A stretch of 12,622 nucleotides of DNA from an uncultured Bacteroidales bacterium. Lineage in GTDB: Bacteria > Bacteroidota > Bacteroidia > Bacteroidales > F082. This document shows positions 6,578-12,622 of this stretch, piece after piece. The notes under the pieces are model-generated. The model did no database searches and was not told the DNA's origin. It saw only the letters and a list, made by a program, of their open reading frames with translations. Both the position numbers and the translations under genes were made by a program. Location: the NCBI GenBank assembly GCA_937877465.1, contig CALFIT010000002.1, positions 1-12,622 on the forward strand. Direction: 5' to 3'. The number at the start of each line of letters is the position of its first letter. Position 1 is the stretch's first letter.

Positions 6578-8935
6578 TCAAAAACGCGCCATGATTTCAG
6601 CCCAGTTTTCCGAGCTTCCGCCCACCATGAAGGTGAACGCGCCATGCTCGAAATGCCAGCCGCCTTCCATAGATTCCTTTCGGCCTGCGGCCTCGGAATG
6701 ACATGGAAGGCTTGCGGAATAGACCGACAAATCGCGGCAAGTGAGGCAGAAAACGACCTGCTTGCTCTCACCTTTATTAATATGCACACGCTGGAAGCCT
6801 TTCAGCAGCTTGGAGGCGGGGCCGATGCTGGCCACTTCGTCGCGGACATAGAGCTGCACCACTTCGTCGCCATCATATTCGCCAATGTTTTTCACTGTGC
6901 AGGTGACTTTGCAAATGGTGTCGGCCATAGATTCCAATCGCACATCCCCTGCTTGGAATGACATGGCCTCTGCTGGTTCAATTTGCAAGTCGCTGTATTC
7001 GAACTGGGTATAGCTCAGGCCGAAGCCAAAGGGGAACAACGGCTTTGCCGATTCCTCCACATAATCGCCCGTGGCGGGTTGGGAATAATAGACAGGGATT
7101 TGTCCCACCGAGCGCGGCACGGATATGGGCAGGCGACCGGCGGGGTTGTAGTCGCCCCAAAGGATGTCGGCCAAAGCGGAGCCGCCTTCCATGCCCGGAT
7201 ACCACAGCGTCAGCAAGGCATTGGACTGTTCGTTGGCAAGGTTCATGTCCAAGGGACGGCCTTGTATGTAAACCGCCACGACGGGCTTGCCCGTGGCGTA
7301 GACGCGTTGCATCAGTTCCTCTTGCTTGCCCAACAATTTTAATGTCGAGCGGTCGTAGCCCTCGCCGCAATCCATGTCGGAAATGGACTCGCTCACGATG
7401 GCGGCACCTGTTTCCTCGTAGCTCGTCTTGAAGTCGCGGGCCGACGAACCGCCCACCACAAGCACCACGGCATCGGCCTGTTGCGCCACCCTGACGGCTT
7501 CCTCAATGTCGGCATCGTTCTCGTCGCGCACGGCGCAGCCTTTGGCGTACAGCACCTCTGCCCTGCCCTTTTCGCGGATGCCTTCTAAAATCGTCACGAT
7601 GCGGTCGGGGGCTTGGGGTGCGGTGTAGTCGCCGAGTTGGTTATATTGGTTGTCGGCATTCGGCCCGATGACCGCCACCTTATTAATATGATCGCCAAAA
7701 GGCAAAACGCCGTCGTTTTTCAGCAGGACAGCCGACTCCAACGCCACTTGCTTGGTCAACCACGCACTCTCCGCCGTGCCGACTTCTTGCTCCGCCAAAG
7801 CCTCATCGACGTAAGGATTGTCGAACAGTCCGAGGTCGAACTTCAGTTGCAGGACATGGCGCACGGCGCGGTCGATGTCGGTTTCCGTGACCAAGCCACG
7901 TTGCAGGGCTTCCTTCAGGAAACCGCCATAGTTGTAGCCGCCAAGGTCGATGTCGACACCCGCTTTCAAGGCCAAGGCAGCGGCTTCGGCGGGGTCGGCG
8001 GCCACATGTTGCGTGGCATAGATGGCGTTGACGGCATTCAAGTCGCTGAAAACCACGCCATTGAAATTCCATGATTTGCGCAAAATGTCTTGCAGAAGCC
8101 ATTTATTGGCCGAGCAAGGCACACCGTCGATGGTGTTATAGGAAGTCATTACAGATTTGGCGCCGCCAAAGGTAACGGCTCGCTCAAAAGCGGGCAAATA
8201 CTCCGTCATTAGCCGGTTGGGGCCGACATCCGCCGTGGCGGCATTGTGACCGCCTTGCGGGATGCCGTAGGCGGCAAGGTGCTTCAAGGTGGCGCAGACG
8301 TGATTTTGCATCCCTTTGACGACCGCAGTACCCAGAACGCCAGCGAGATACGGGTCTTCGCCCATCGTTTCCTCAACACGCGACCAGCGCGGGTCGCGGG
8401 CGATGTCCAAGACGGGACCGTAACCCACTTGTGCGCCTTGCAGCCGCAGCTCCTTGCCCATCACTTCGCCCATTTGTTCAAGCAGTTCTGGATTCCATGT
8501 GCTGGCTTGGCCGATGCCCGTCGGGAAAACGGTCGTGCCCACCGCCATGTGACCGTGAGGCGTTTCCTCGCAAAATAGCAACGGAATGCCTAACCTCGTG
8601 TTTTCAATGGCATGGCGTTGCATCATGTTCAGCAGCCTTGCCGACTCGCGTGGATGCAAGCCCGTCTCCTCGGTCTTTCGCGACCACGGGTCGGCACGAA
8701 GCACCGCCCAGCACGAACCTATCGGCATGGTGTCCATCATGGCGGTGAAATCGTCGGAAAGCCAAAGCGAGTCGCCGTCCTTGCCGTAGAAATTGAAGCC
8801 GATGGGACAAGCCAACTGGCCGCATTTCTCTTCGAGGGTCATCTGCGACAATAAAACATCAATTTTGTCTTGCTTTTTTGTACACGAACAAAACAAGACT
8901 ACGATAACCAATACTATAGAAAACCTTCTTTGCAT
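6578..8935 (-). CDS. Glycoside hydrolase family 3 lipoprotein (beta-glucosidase/beta-xylosidase type)
   Basis: A 785-residue GH3 exo-glycosidase that would remove terminal beta-linked glucose or xylose from oligosaccharides. The N-terminus MQRRFSIVLVIVVLFCSC is a lipoprotein signal with C18 the likely lipidated residue. Domain order: the TIM-barrel with the KH dyad at 218-219 and the nucleophile in VVFSD (D298), the alpha/beta sandwich with CGEGYDRSTL (candidate acid/base Glu), then a fibronectin-III-like domain starting after PFGFGLSYTQFEYSDL and ending near MVGGSSE. Two palindromic elements lie in frame in that last domain (about residues 656-671 and 742-758) and lengthen loops where relatives are shorter. 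The ORF stays intact. The exact sugar specificity cannot be assigned. It is convergent with the membrane-protein gene and lies downstream of ddh on the same strand. Confidence 0.95.
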   Translation of the reverse strand: MQRRFSIVLVIVVLFCSCTKKQDKIDVLLSQMTLEEKCGQLACPIGFNFYGKDGDSLWLSDDFTAMMDTMPIGSCWAVLRADPWSRKTEETGLHPRESARLLNMMQRHAIENTRLGIPLLFCEETPHGHMAVGTTVFPTGIGQASTWNPELLEQMGEVMGKELRLQGAQVGYGPVLDIARDPRWSRVEETMGEDPYLAGVLGTAVVKGMQNHVCATLKHLAAYGIPQGGHNAATADVGPNRLMTEYLPAFERAVTFGGAKSVMTSYNTIDGVPCSANKWLLQDILRKSWNFNGVVFSDLNAVNAIYATQHVAADPAEAAALALKAGVDIDLGGYNYGGFLKEALQRGLVTETDIDRAVRHVLQLKFDLGLFDNPYVDEALAEQEVGTAESAWLTKQVALESAVLLKNDGVLPFGDHINKVAVIGPNADNQYNQLGDYTAPQAPDRIVTILEGIREKGRAEVLYAKGCAVRDENDADIEEAVRVAQQADAVVLVVGGSSARDFKTSYEETGAAIVSESISDMDCGEGYDRSTLKLLGKQEELMQRVYATGKPVVAVYIQGRPLDMNLANEQSNALLTLWYPGMEGGSALADILWGDYNPAGRLPISVPRSVGQIPVYYSQPATGDYVEESAKPLFPFGFGLSYTQFEYSDLQIEPAEAMSFQAGDVRLESMADTICKVTCTVKNIGEYDGDEVVQLYVRDEVASIGPASKLLKGFQRVHINKGESKQVVFCLTCRDLSVYSASLPCHSEAAGRKESMEGGWHFEHGAFTFMVGGSSENWAEIMARF
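6662..6711. repeat. Palindromic element copy 1, inside the GH3 coding sequence
   Basis: A 50-bp imperfect palindrome. The outer arms GCCTTCCAT and ATGGAAGGC are perfectly complementary over 9 bp. Inside them are an AG/GAC bulge, a second stem ATTCC/GGAAT, and a central GGCC-TGC-GGCC mini-hairpin. It shares the core CCATAGATTCC...GGAATGACATGG with copy 2, in the same orientation. In the GH3 frame it reads PCHSEAAGRKESME, unlike the usual family sequence at this point. Confidence 0.8.
6923..6968. repeat. Palindromic element copy 2, inside the GH3 coding sequence
   Basis: A 46-bp imperfect palindrome with outer arms GGCCAT and ATGGCC, the same AG/GAC bulge and the same ATTCC/GGAAT inner stem as copy 1. 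The 19-nt centre differs from copy 1 (17 nt) and lacks the GGCC mini-hairpin, suggesting an older or diverged copy. In the GH3 frame it reads MSFQAGDVRLESM. Confidence 0.7.
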
Positions 8936-8957
8936 TTATCTCTCATCACAAAACTCT

Positions 8958-9070
8958 CAAAACCGACAAAACTTTCTTTTTACATTGTCGGCTCGCCAAC
9001 CGGCTTGCCGACGGAAGCCGCCAGTTGGCGGGCTTCCAGCCCAATGGTTTTGCAAGTTTTGTAGGTTTTG
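8958..9070. repeat. Nested palindromic structure in the ddh-GH3 spacer
   Basis: Terminal inverted repeats CAAAACCGACAAAACTTTC (8958-8976) and GCAAGTTTTGTAGGTTTTG (9052-9070) match at 17 of 19 positions. Between them, two hairpins can form (GTCGGC/GCCGAC at 8987-9012 and GGAAGCC/GGCTTCC at 9013-9037). Alternatively one longer hairpin forms, with CGCCAAC (8994-9000) pairing GTTGGCG (9024-9030) and CGGCTT (9001-9006) pairing AAGCCG (9015-9020). It fills most of the 142-nt spacer and may be a small palindromic repeat, a ddh terminator or a GH3 leader structure. Confidence 0.65.
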
Positions 9071-9077
9071 TTCTAAA

Positions 9078-9977
9078 TTACACCAAACGTCCAATCCAGT
9101 CCTCGCGGTCGCCAGGGAGCATATCAATGACGGGAATCTCCACCATCGTGTAGCATCCCGGTTGCAGGCGCATCGTGGCGCGGGCCACATTGACCAACAC
9201 CTGACCCGTCAAGGCGGGGTTGTTGATGCTCATGTTGAACTCCATGCGCTGGTTGGCGGTCTTGCCCGAGACGCCCTTGCGCACCAGGTTGACGCCATGA
9301 CCCATGTCGCGCACCGCATCGACGCTGTCGACGGCAAACACATGCGTCTCGTCGTTGGCGAAATACGGGTCGGCCTTGATGTCGGCGGTCACCTGTTCGA
9401 GTGTCGCGCCGTCATCGAGTTCCACATACACCATGCGGCGGTGGATGCCCTCGCCAAGTGGAATCGTCACCGAAAGGGCGTTTTTCACACCCTTCTTGGA
9501 ACGCACGCAAACGCTGTGGCCCATCGACATTCCTGGGCCGAAATTGGTGTACGACAAGCCTTTAGGTGCCAAAGTCTGCATCAGCGTGCGGACGATGGAG
9601 TCCGAACCCGGGTCCCAGCCGGCGGCGATGACGCTCACCGTGTCCGTTTCCTTATTAATAGGCATCAGCTCGCGGCGGTAGTCGACGATGGACGTGTGGA
9701 TGTCGAACGAATCCACCGTATTGATGCCCATCGGCAGGATTTGTTTGGCGAAATCGGGGCAACTGCGCGTCGGTGTAGCCAAAATGGCCACATCCACGTC
9801 TTTCAGTTCCTTGATGTCTTTAACCACCTCGTATTGAGACAGTTCTTGAGGCTTGTTTTCGGCTCCGTTGCGGCGGACGATGCCAGCCACTTCAAAATCG
9901 GGGGCGGCTTCCAAGGCTTCGAGCGCGAAGCGGCCCACATTGCCGTAACCTACTACGGCGGCTCTAATTTTGTTCAT
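9078..9977 (-). CDS. ddh: meso-Diaminopimelate D-dehydrogenase
   Basis: A 299-residue NADPH-dependent enzyme that makes meso-diaminopimelate from tetrahydrodipicolinate in one step, supplying lysine and the peptidoglycan cross-link residue. The Rossmann motif GYGNVG is at residues 10-15, followed by the typical EALEAAPDFEVAGIVRRNG. Substrate-site segments VDSFDIH, AGWDPGSDS, GPGMSMGHS and the C-terminal NNPALTGQVLVNVARA are all present. The ATG at 9977 gives the standard family N-terminus MNKIRAAVVGYGN and is preceded by an A-rich leader and a TATTTTTG -7 box; an in-frame extension up to 10211 would run through this promoter and the divergent one, and is rejected. Its length matches Bacteroidota homologues. 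Confidence 0.96.
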   Translation of the reverse strand: MNKIRAAVVGYGNVGRFALEALEAAPDFEVAGIVRRNGAENKPQELSQYEVVKDIKELKDVDVAILATPTRSCPDFAKQILPMGINTVDSFDIHTSIVDYRRELMPINKETDTVSVIAAGWDPGSDSIVRTLMQTLAPKGLSYTNFGPGMSMGHSVCVRSKKGVKNALSVTIPLGEGIHRRMVYVELDDGATLEQVTADIKADPYFANDETHVFAVDSVDAVRDMGHGVNLVRKGVSGKTANQRMEFNMSINNPALTGQVLVNVARATMRLQPGCYTMVEIPVIDMLPGDREDWIGRLV

Positions 9978-9996
9978 TTTTAAAATATTTGAATTG

Positions 9997-10004
9997 CAAA
10001 AATA
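9997..10004 (-). promoter_or_regulatory. Bacteroidota -7 box for ddh
   Basis: On the minus strand this reads TATTTTTG, a full match to TAnnTTTG, about 20 nt upstream of the ddh ATG. No -33 TTG is clear. Confidence 0.55.
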
Positions 10005-10022
10005 GGATTTTTTTTCGGCCAC

Positions 10023-10054
10023 TTGACTATTTCGATGAAAAACTGCTAAATTTG
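10023..10054 (+). promoter_or_regulatory. Promoter of the restriction-modification operon
   Basis: A -33 TTG (10023-10025) and a full -7 match TAAATTTG (10047-10054) are separated by 21 nt, a spacing usual for Bacteroidota. It faces away from ddh and would start transcription near 10060, leaving a leader of about 44 nt to the GTG at 10104. Confidence 0.65.
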
Positions 10055-10103
10055 CAGCTGAAAAGAATTCAAGTCGTTCAATCATCACTTTACCAATCCA
10101 TCC

Positions 10104-10841
10104 GTGAATAATCAGCCACAAAATAACATGCGAATTGTAGTCAATGACAAAGATTTCCAACCTATCCTTGTTCGTGCCATTGATACATTTTGGAGCACCA
10201 AGAAAAAGCAACTTATTGCGAGTGGTGACACTTCTAATAGGGGTGCAGTTCTAGGAGGCAAGCAAATGGATGGATTCATCCAACTGCTGAAAGAAGTTGC
10301 CATCGAAATGGGAATTCCTTCCGAATGTATCATTACAAACAACAACTATTTGCCTGGCTATTTCCGTTCGTCAAAAGATTGGGATCTTCTTGTCATATCC
10401 CCAAACAAGAAATTGTTAGCCGCCATCGAATTAAAATCACAGGTTGGTTCATACGGCAATAATTTCAACAACCGAACCGAAGAAGCAATTGGATCTGCTG
10501 TTGATTTGTGGACTGCATTCCGCGAAGGGCAATTCCCCAACCAGCAAGCACCATGGGTTGGCTGGTTGATGGTGGTTGGTCGCGACAACGCTTCAGAACG
10601 TTCAGTGCGCAATTACGAACCCCATTTCAAGGTAAGAGAAGAATTTGAGGGAGCGAATTATCTGAATCGGTATAAGATTCTTTGCCAAAAGCTAATCTTG
10701 GAAAGGCACTACAGTTCGTCAGCTTTGCTTTGGACCAACGACAAGAAAGAATTTGGCGATGTGTCGAATGACATTTCCATCGCACGGTTCGTACAATCAT
10801 TTGCGTCATACTTATTGGGAGTTTCAGATGAATGTCACTGA
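10104..10841 (+). CDS. PaeR7I/XhoI-family type II restriction endonuclease
   Basis: A 245-residue type II endonuclease of the XhoI/PaeR7I family, whose known members cut CTCGAG. Recognisable family segments are IDTFWSTKKKQ near the N-terminus, GGKQMDGF (about 51-58), the PD-(D/E)XK-type catalytic region DWDLLVI...AAIELKSQVG (D94, E109, K111), NNFNNRTEEAIGSAVDLWTAFREG, PWVGWLMVV and EPHFKVREEF. The length fits R.PaeR7I (about 246 residues). The GTG at 10104 is taken as the start; an ATG at 10128 would give 237 residues and is a real alternative. The methyltransferase gene begins 14 bp before this gene's stop. Base composition is clearly more AT-rich than in the flanking genes, consistent with horizontal acquisition. 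Confidence 0.92.
   Translation: MNNQPQNNMRIVVNDKDFQPILVRAIDTFWSTKKKQLIASGDTSNRGAVLGGKQMDGFIQLLKEVAIEMGIPSECIITNNNYLPGYFRSSKDWDLLVISPNKKLLAAIELKSQVGSYGNNFNNRTEEAIGSAVDLWTAFREGQFPNQQAPWVGWLMVVGRDNASERSVRNYEPHFKVREEFEGANYLNRYKILCQKLILERHYSSSALLWTNDKKEFGDVSNDISIARFVQSFASYLLGVSDECH
10698..10727 (+). promoter_or_regulatory. Possible internal promoter for the methyltransferase gene
   Basis: Inside the endonuclease gene, TTG (10698-10700) and CAGCTTTG (10720-10727, one mismatch to TAnnTTTG) are spaced by 19 nt. They lie about 100 nt upstream of the methyltransferase ATG. Such a promoter would let protection be made independently of the nuclease; it is a weak sequence-only call. Confidence 0.3.
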
Positions 10842-12417
10842 CAGTCTATATGGCAAACGCAACAATGGCGGTATTCACGGCGATGTTTTTACGGCTCCAG
10901 AAGTCGTGTGTTTCATGTTGGATCAAGTAAAGTATTTGGCCGACAGGGACTTACGCAACATTAGCATCCTTGAACCATCTTGCGGAACAGGTGAATTCGT
11001 GATTGAAATCGCGAAAAGACTCATTCTGTCAGCCAAACAATTTGGATTTGATGCCAATGAAGCTTTTCGAAGAAACGTCAAGGCGTTTGACATAGATTCT
11101 AATAAAATTAGTTGTTGTATCGAACAATTGCACTTATTGGGAATTGAAGCTTGCGACAATATCGCGGTAGCAGATTTCCTTAAAATCGCGACTGATAAAG
11201 TCGATATTGTTGTAGGCAATCCCCCTTATATCAGATACGAGAATATCCCTGACGAAATGAGGAATTATTGCAAGGCAACGTTTTCAACTTTCCATTACCG
11301 CTCAGATTTATTCGTTCCTTTTTTTGAAAAAAGCCTTGCCTTGCTTCGCTTGGGTGGACTGCATTGTTTCATCTGCTCCAATCGTTGGTTGAAGAATGAA
11401 TACGGAAAAAAACTGCGGCAACTCATTTCCACTAAATACCAACTTCAAAAAATCATTTGCCTTGAAGATGCAAACGCTTTTCAGGAAGATGTGCTTGCCT
11501 ATCCAGCCATCACATTAATAGGAGCCCAACCGCCATCTGCTAGTTTTGGATATGCCGAATGTGGCGACACCACACATCTTCATACGATGCCCATGGAATG
11601 TCGACAGACCCCTGCGGGAACCGACTGGACGGAAGCTTTTTCGCAGACGCAATGCGCTTCTCAGCTATTCTCAATCGAGCAAATGGGATTTAGGATTGGC
11701 ATAGGTGTTGCGACAGGAGCCGATTCGGTTTTCATTTCAAAGGACTTGCCCAATTTAGTCGAACACGAATTATTATTGCCAGGGATCAATGCAAAAGATT
11801 TAAGAGGCAACGATTTACGATGGCAAGGCGAATACTTGTTGAACCCATACAAGCCCAACGGCGATCTTGTCAATCTTGAAGACTACCCACTCGCTAAGTC
11901 TTATTTGGAAAAGCATCGCAATCGTCTATCATCAAGGCATATAACAAAAAAAGCACCAAGCCGATGGTATAAAACCATCGACAGAATCACGGTTACGCTG
12001 CTCAATCAGCCCAAGATACTATTGCCTGACATGTCGGGTAACACCTATATCTTTGTCGATGAAGGTTATTACTATCCCTTACACAACATCTACTATGTTA
12101 CTGGCGGTTCATCAATACAACTTCGTTTATTAGCTGCCTTCCTAATGTCGGATTTTGTTCGCAATCAACTGTTGAGTGTCACTAATAGGATGAATGGCGG
12201 TTTCGCCCGATGGCAAAGCCAATATCTTCGCAAGCTCCGTTTTCCAGATCTTTCTGCCATCCCTGATAATGATATTCAAACCTTGATAGAACATTATGAC
12301 AAGAAAGACATAAATGCCATCAACAGACAAGTGAATGGCTTGATTAATAACCCACTACTCGTGGCAAAACGAAAAAAGGATTTTGCCACGGAATTAACTT
12401 TGCAGTTTACAAATTAA
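10828..12417 (+). CDS. N6-adenine DNA methyltransferase of the PaeR7I/XhoI type
   Basis: A 529-residue N6-adenine methyltransferase expected to methylate the adenine in CTCGAG and protect the host from the preceding endonuclease. Its length is close to M.PaeR7I (about 532). The S-adenosylmethionine motif I ILEPSCGTGEF is at about 47-57, the acidic motif II AFDID at about 86-90, an aspartate in VADF near 116, and the catalytic motif IV NPPY at 131-134 (VVGNPPYIRYENIPD). The rest is the target-recognition region. The ATG at 10828 (MNVTDSLYGKRNNGGIHGDVF) is preferred over the upstream ATG at 10753, which lies well inside the endonuclease gene. The 14-bp overlap suggests translational coupling. 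Composition is AT-rich like its partner. A perfect hairpin and the next gene's probable promoter lie in its last 60 bases. Confidence 0.93.
   Translation: MNVTDSLYGKRNNGGIHGDVFTAPEVVCFMLDQVKYLADRDLRNISILEPSCGTGEFVIEIAKRLILSAKQFGFDANEAFRRNVKAFDIDSNKISCCIEQLHLLGIEACDNIAVADFLKIATDKVDIVVGNPPYIRYENIPDEMRNYCKATFSTFHYRSDLFVPFFEKSLALLRLGGLHCFICSNRWLKNEYGKKLRQLISTKYQLQKIICLEDANAFQEDVLAYPAITLIGAQPPSASFGYAECGDTTHLHTMPMECRQTPAGTDWTEAFSQTQCASQLFSIEQMGFRIGIGVATGADSVFISKDLPNLVEHELLLPGINAKDLRGNDLRWQGEYLLNPYKPNGDLVNLEDYPLAKSYLEKHRNRLSSRHITKKAPSRWYKTIDRITVTLLNQPKILLPDMSGNTYIFVDEGYYYPLHNIYYVTGGSSIQLRLLAAFLMSDFVRNQLLSVTNRMNGGFARWQSQYLRKLRFPDLSAIPDNDIQTLIEHYDKKDINAINRQVNGLINNPLLVAKRKKDFATELTLQFTN
12360..12390. 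repeat. Perfect 10-bp inverted repeat in the 3' end of the methyltransferase gene
   Basis: CGTGGCAAAA (12360-12369) and TTTTGCCACG (12381-12390) are exact complements around an 11-nt loop. It lies in the coding sequence 25 nt before the stop codon and just upstream of the -7 box at 12395. It could be an operator for the following gene or a transcript-processing or termination structure; no T-tract follows. Confidence 0.6.
12395..12402 (+). promoter_or_regulatory. Bacteroidota -7 box for the secreted-protein gene
   Basis: TAACTTTG is a full match to TAnnTTTG, 27 nt before the ATG at 12430 and inside the methyltransferase coding sequence. No TTG is found at the usual -33 spacing. Confidence 0.4.
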
Positions 12418-12429
12418 TTTACAACAATA

Positions 12430-12622
12430 ATGAAGAAGTCTTTTTTTATCCTTTCGTTATTGGCCGCCACCCTTTTTGCGCAGGCCGAGACCATCGAACA
12501 CACCTATCACTATGGCCAGCCCGTCGTCAGCGAGCACGACGGCTACCAGCAAATCGGCTTCCAAGGCTGCCTGCCCATCGGACACATCGGCGAGCCTTCC
12601 TTGCCTTGGCAGAGCGTCAGCC
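12430..12622 (+). CDS. Exported protein, N-terminal part, gingipain (C25)-propeptide-like (cut by window edge)
   Basis: The frame is open from the ATG at 12430 to the window end (64 codons). MKKSFFILSLLAATLFAQAE is a typical Sec signal peptide with probable cleavage after FAQA. The mature start contains GYQQIGFQG and IGEPSLPWQSV, which resemble the propeptide of gingipain-like C25 proteins and related type IX-secreted proteins, where a GePsLP-type motif precedes the catalytic region. The catalytic domain and any C-terminal sorting signal lie beyond the window, so the function stays open. The leader ACAACAATA is A-rich without a Shine-Dalgarno sequence. GC content returns to the level seen before the restriction-modification island. 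Confidence 0.75.
   Translation, partial: MKKSFFILSLLAATLFAQAETIEHTYHYGQPVVSEHDGYQQIGFQGCLPIGHIGEPSLPWQSVS

Noticed and set aside
6923..6968. CRISPR-like reading of the two repeats in the GH3 gene
   Set aside because: There are only two copies with diverged centres, inside an intact conserved gene, and no regular spacers or cas genes.
8987..9037. Standard intrinsic terminator for ddh
   Set aside because: The stems are strong but no U-tract follows on the minus-strand transcript, so it is reported as a palindromic structure only.
8793..9983. 396-codon plus-strand frame opposite ddh
   Set aside because: It is antisense to a well-supported enzyme and crosses the palindromic spacer; no domain is recognisable.
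9978..10211. N-terminal extension of ddh to 10211
   Set aside because: It would run through the ddh promoter, the divergent promoter and the start of the endonuclease gene; ddh with the ATG at 9977 has the normal family length.
10104..12417. A larger defence island or novel defence system around the R-M genes
   Set aside because: Flanking genes are lysine/peptidoglycan metabolism (ddh) and an exported protein; no other defence-type domains are visible in the window.

Overview
The window looks like chromosomal DNA from a fairly GC-rich member of the Bacteroidales (Bacteroidota). The evidence is a Bacteroidota-type dnaX and meso-diaminopimelate dehydrogenase, a DUF7033/polysaccharide-deacetylase-type protein, several lipoproteins, A-rich leaders without Shine-Dalgarno sequences, and several matches to the Bacteroidota -7 promoter box TAnnTTTG. 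I would not name a genus from this sequence alone.

Layout. Positions 1-479 (minus) hold the N-terminal part of a DUF7033-type protein cut by the window edge. A short divergent promoter region (480-598) separates it from a plus-strand run: dnaX (599-2389), an M13 metallopeptidase lipoprotein (2419-4464), a hairpin repeat (4475-4511), a small PlsC-type acyltransferase (4520-5110), and a 485-residue membrane protein of unknown function joined to it by a GTGA start/stop overlap (5107-6564). Next come two minus-strand genes: a family 3 glycoside hydrolase lipoprotein (6578-8935), whose C-terminal domain carries two in-frame copies of a small palindromic element, and diaminopimelate dehydrogenase ddh (9078-9977). 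The spacer between them holds a nested 113-bp palindromic structure.

From 10104 to 12417 there is a compact restriction-modification island that is visibly more AT-rich than its surroundings: a PaeR7I/XhoI-family endonuclease followed, with a 14-bp overlap, by its N6-adenine methyltransferase. It has its own promoter facing away from ddh. The expected target CTCGAG does not occur in the window. The last gene (12430 to the edge) encodes the start of an exported protein resembling the propeptide region of gingipain-like (C25) secreted proteins; its probable promoter lies inside the 3' end of the methyltransferase gene.

Most genes are housekeeping or nutrient-use genes that do not form one pathway. 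The parts that deserve attention are the in-frame palindromic elements in the GH3 gene, the nested palindrome upstream of it, the endonuclease-first restriction-modification operon, and the acyltransferase/unknown membrane protein pair. I did not find a clearly new multi-gene defence or mobile system.
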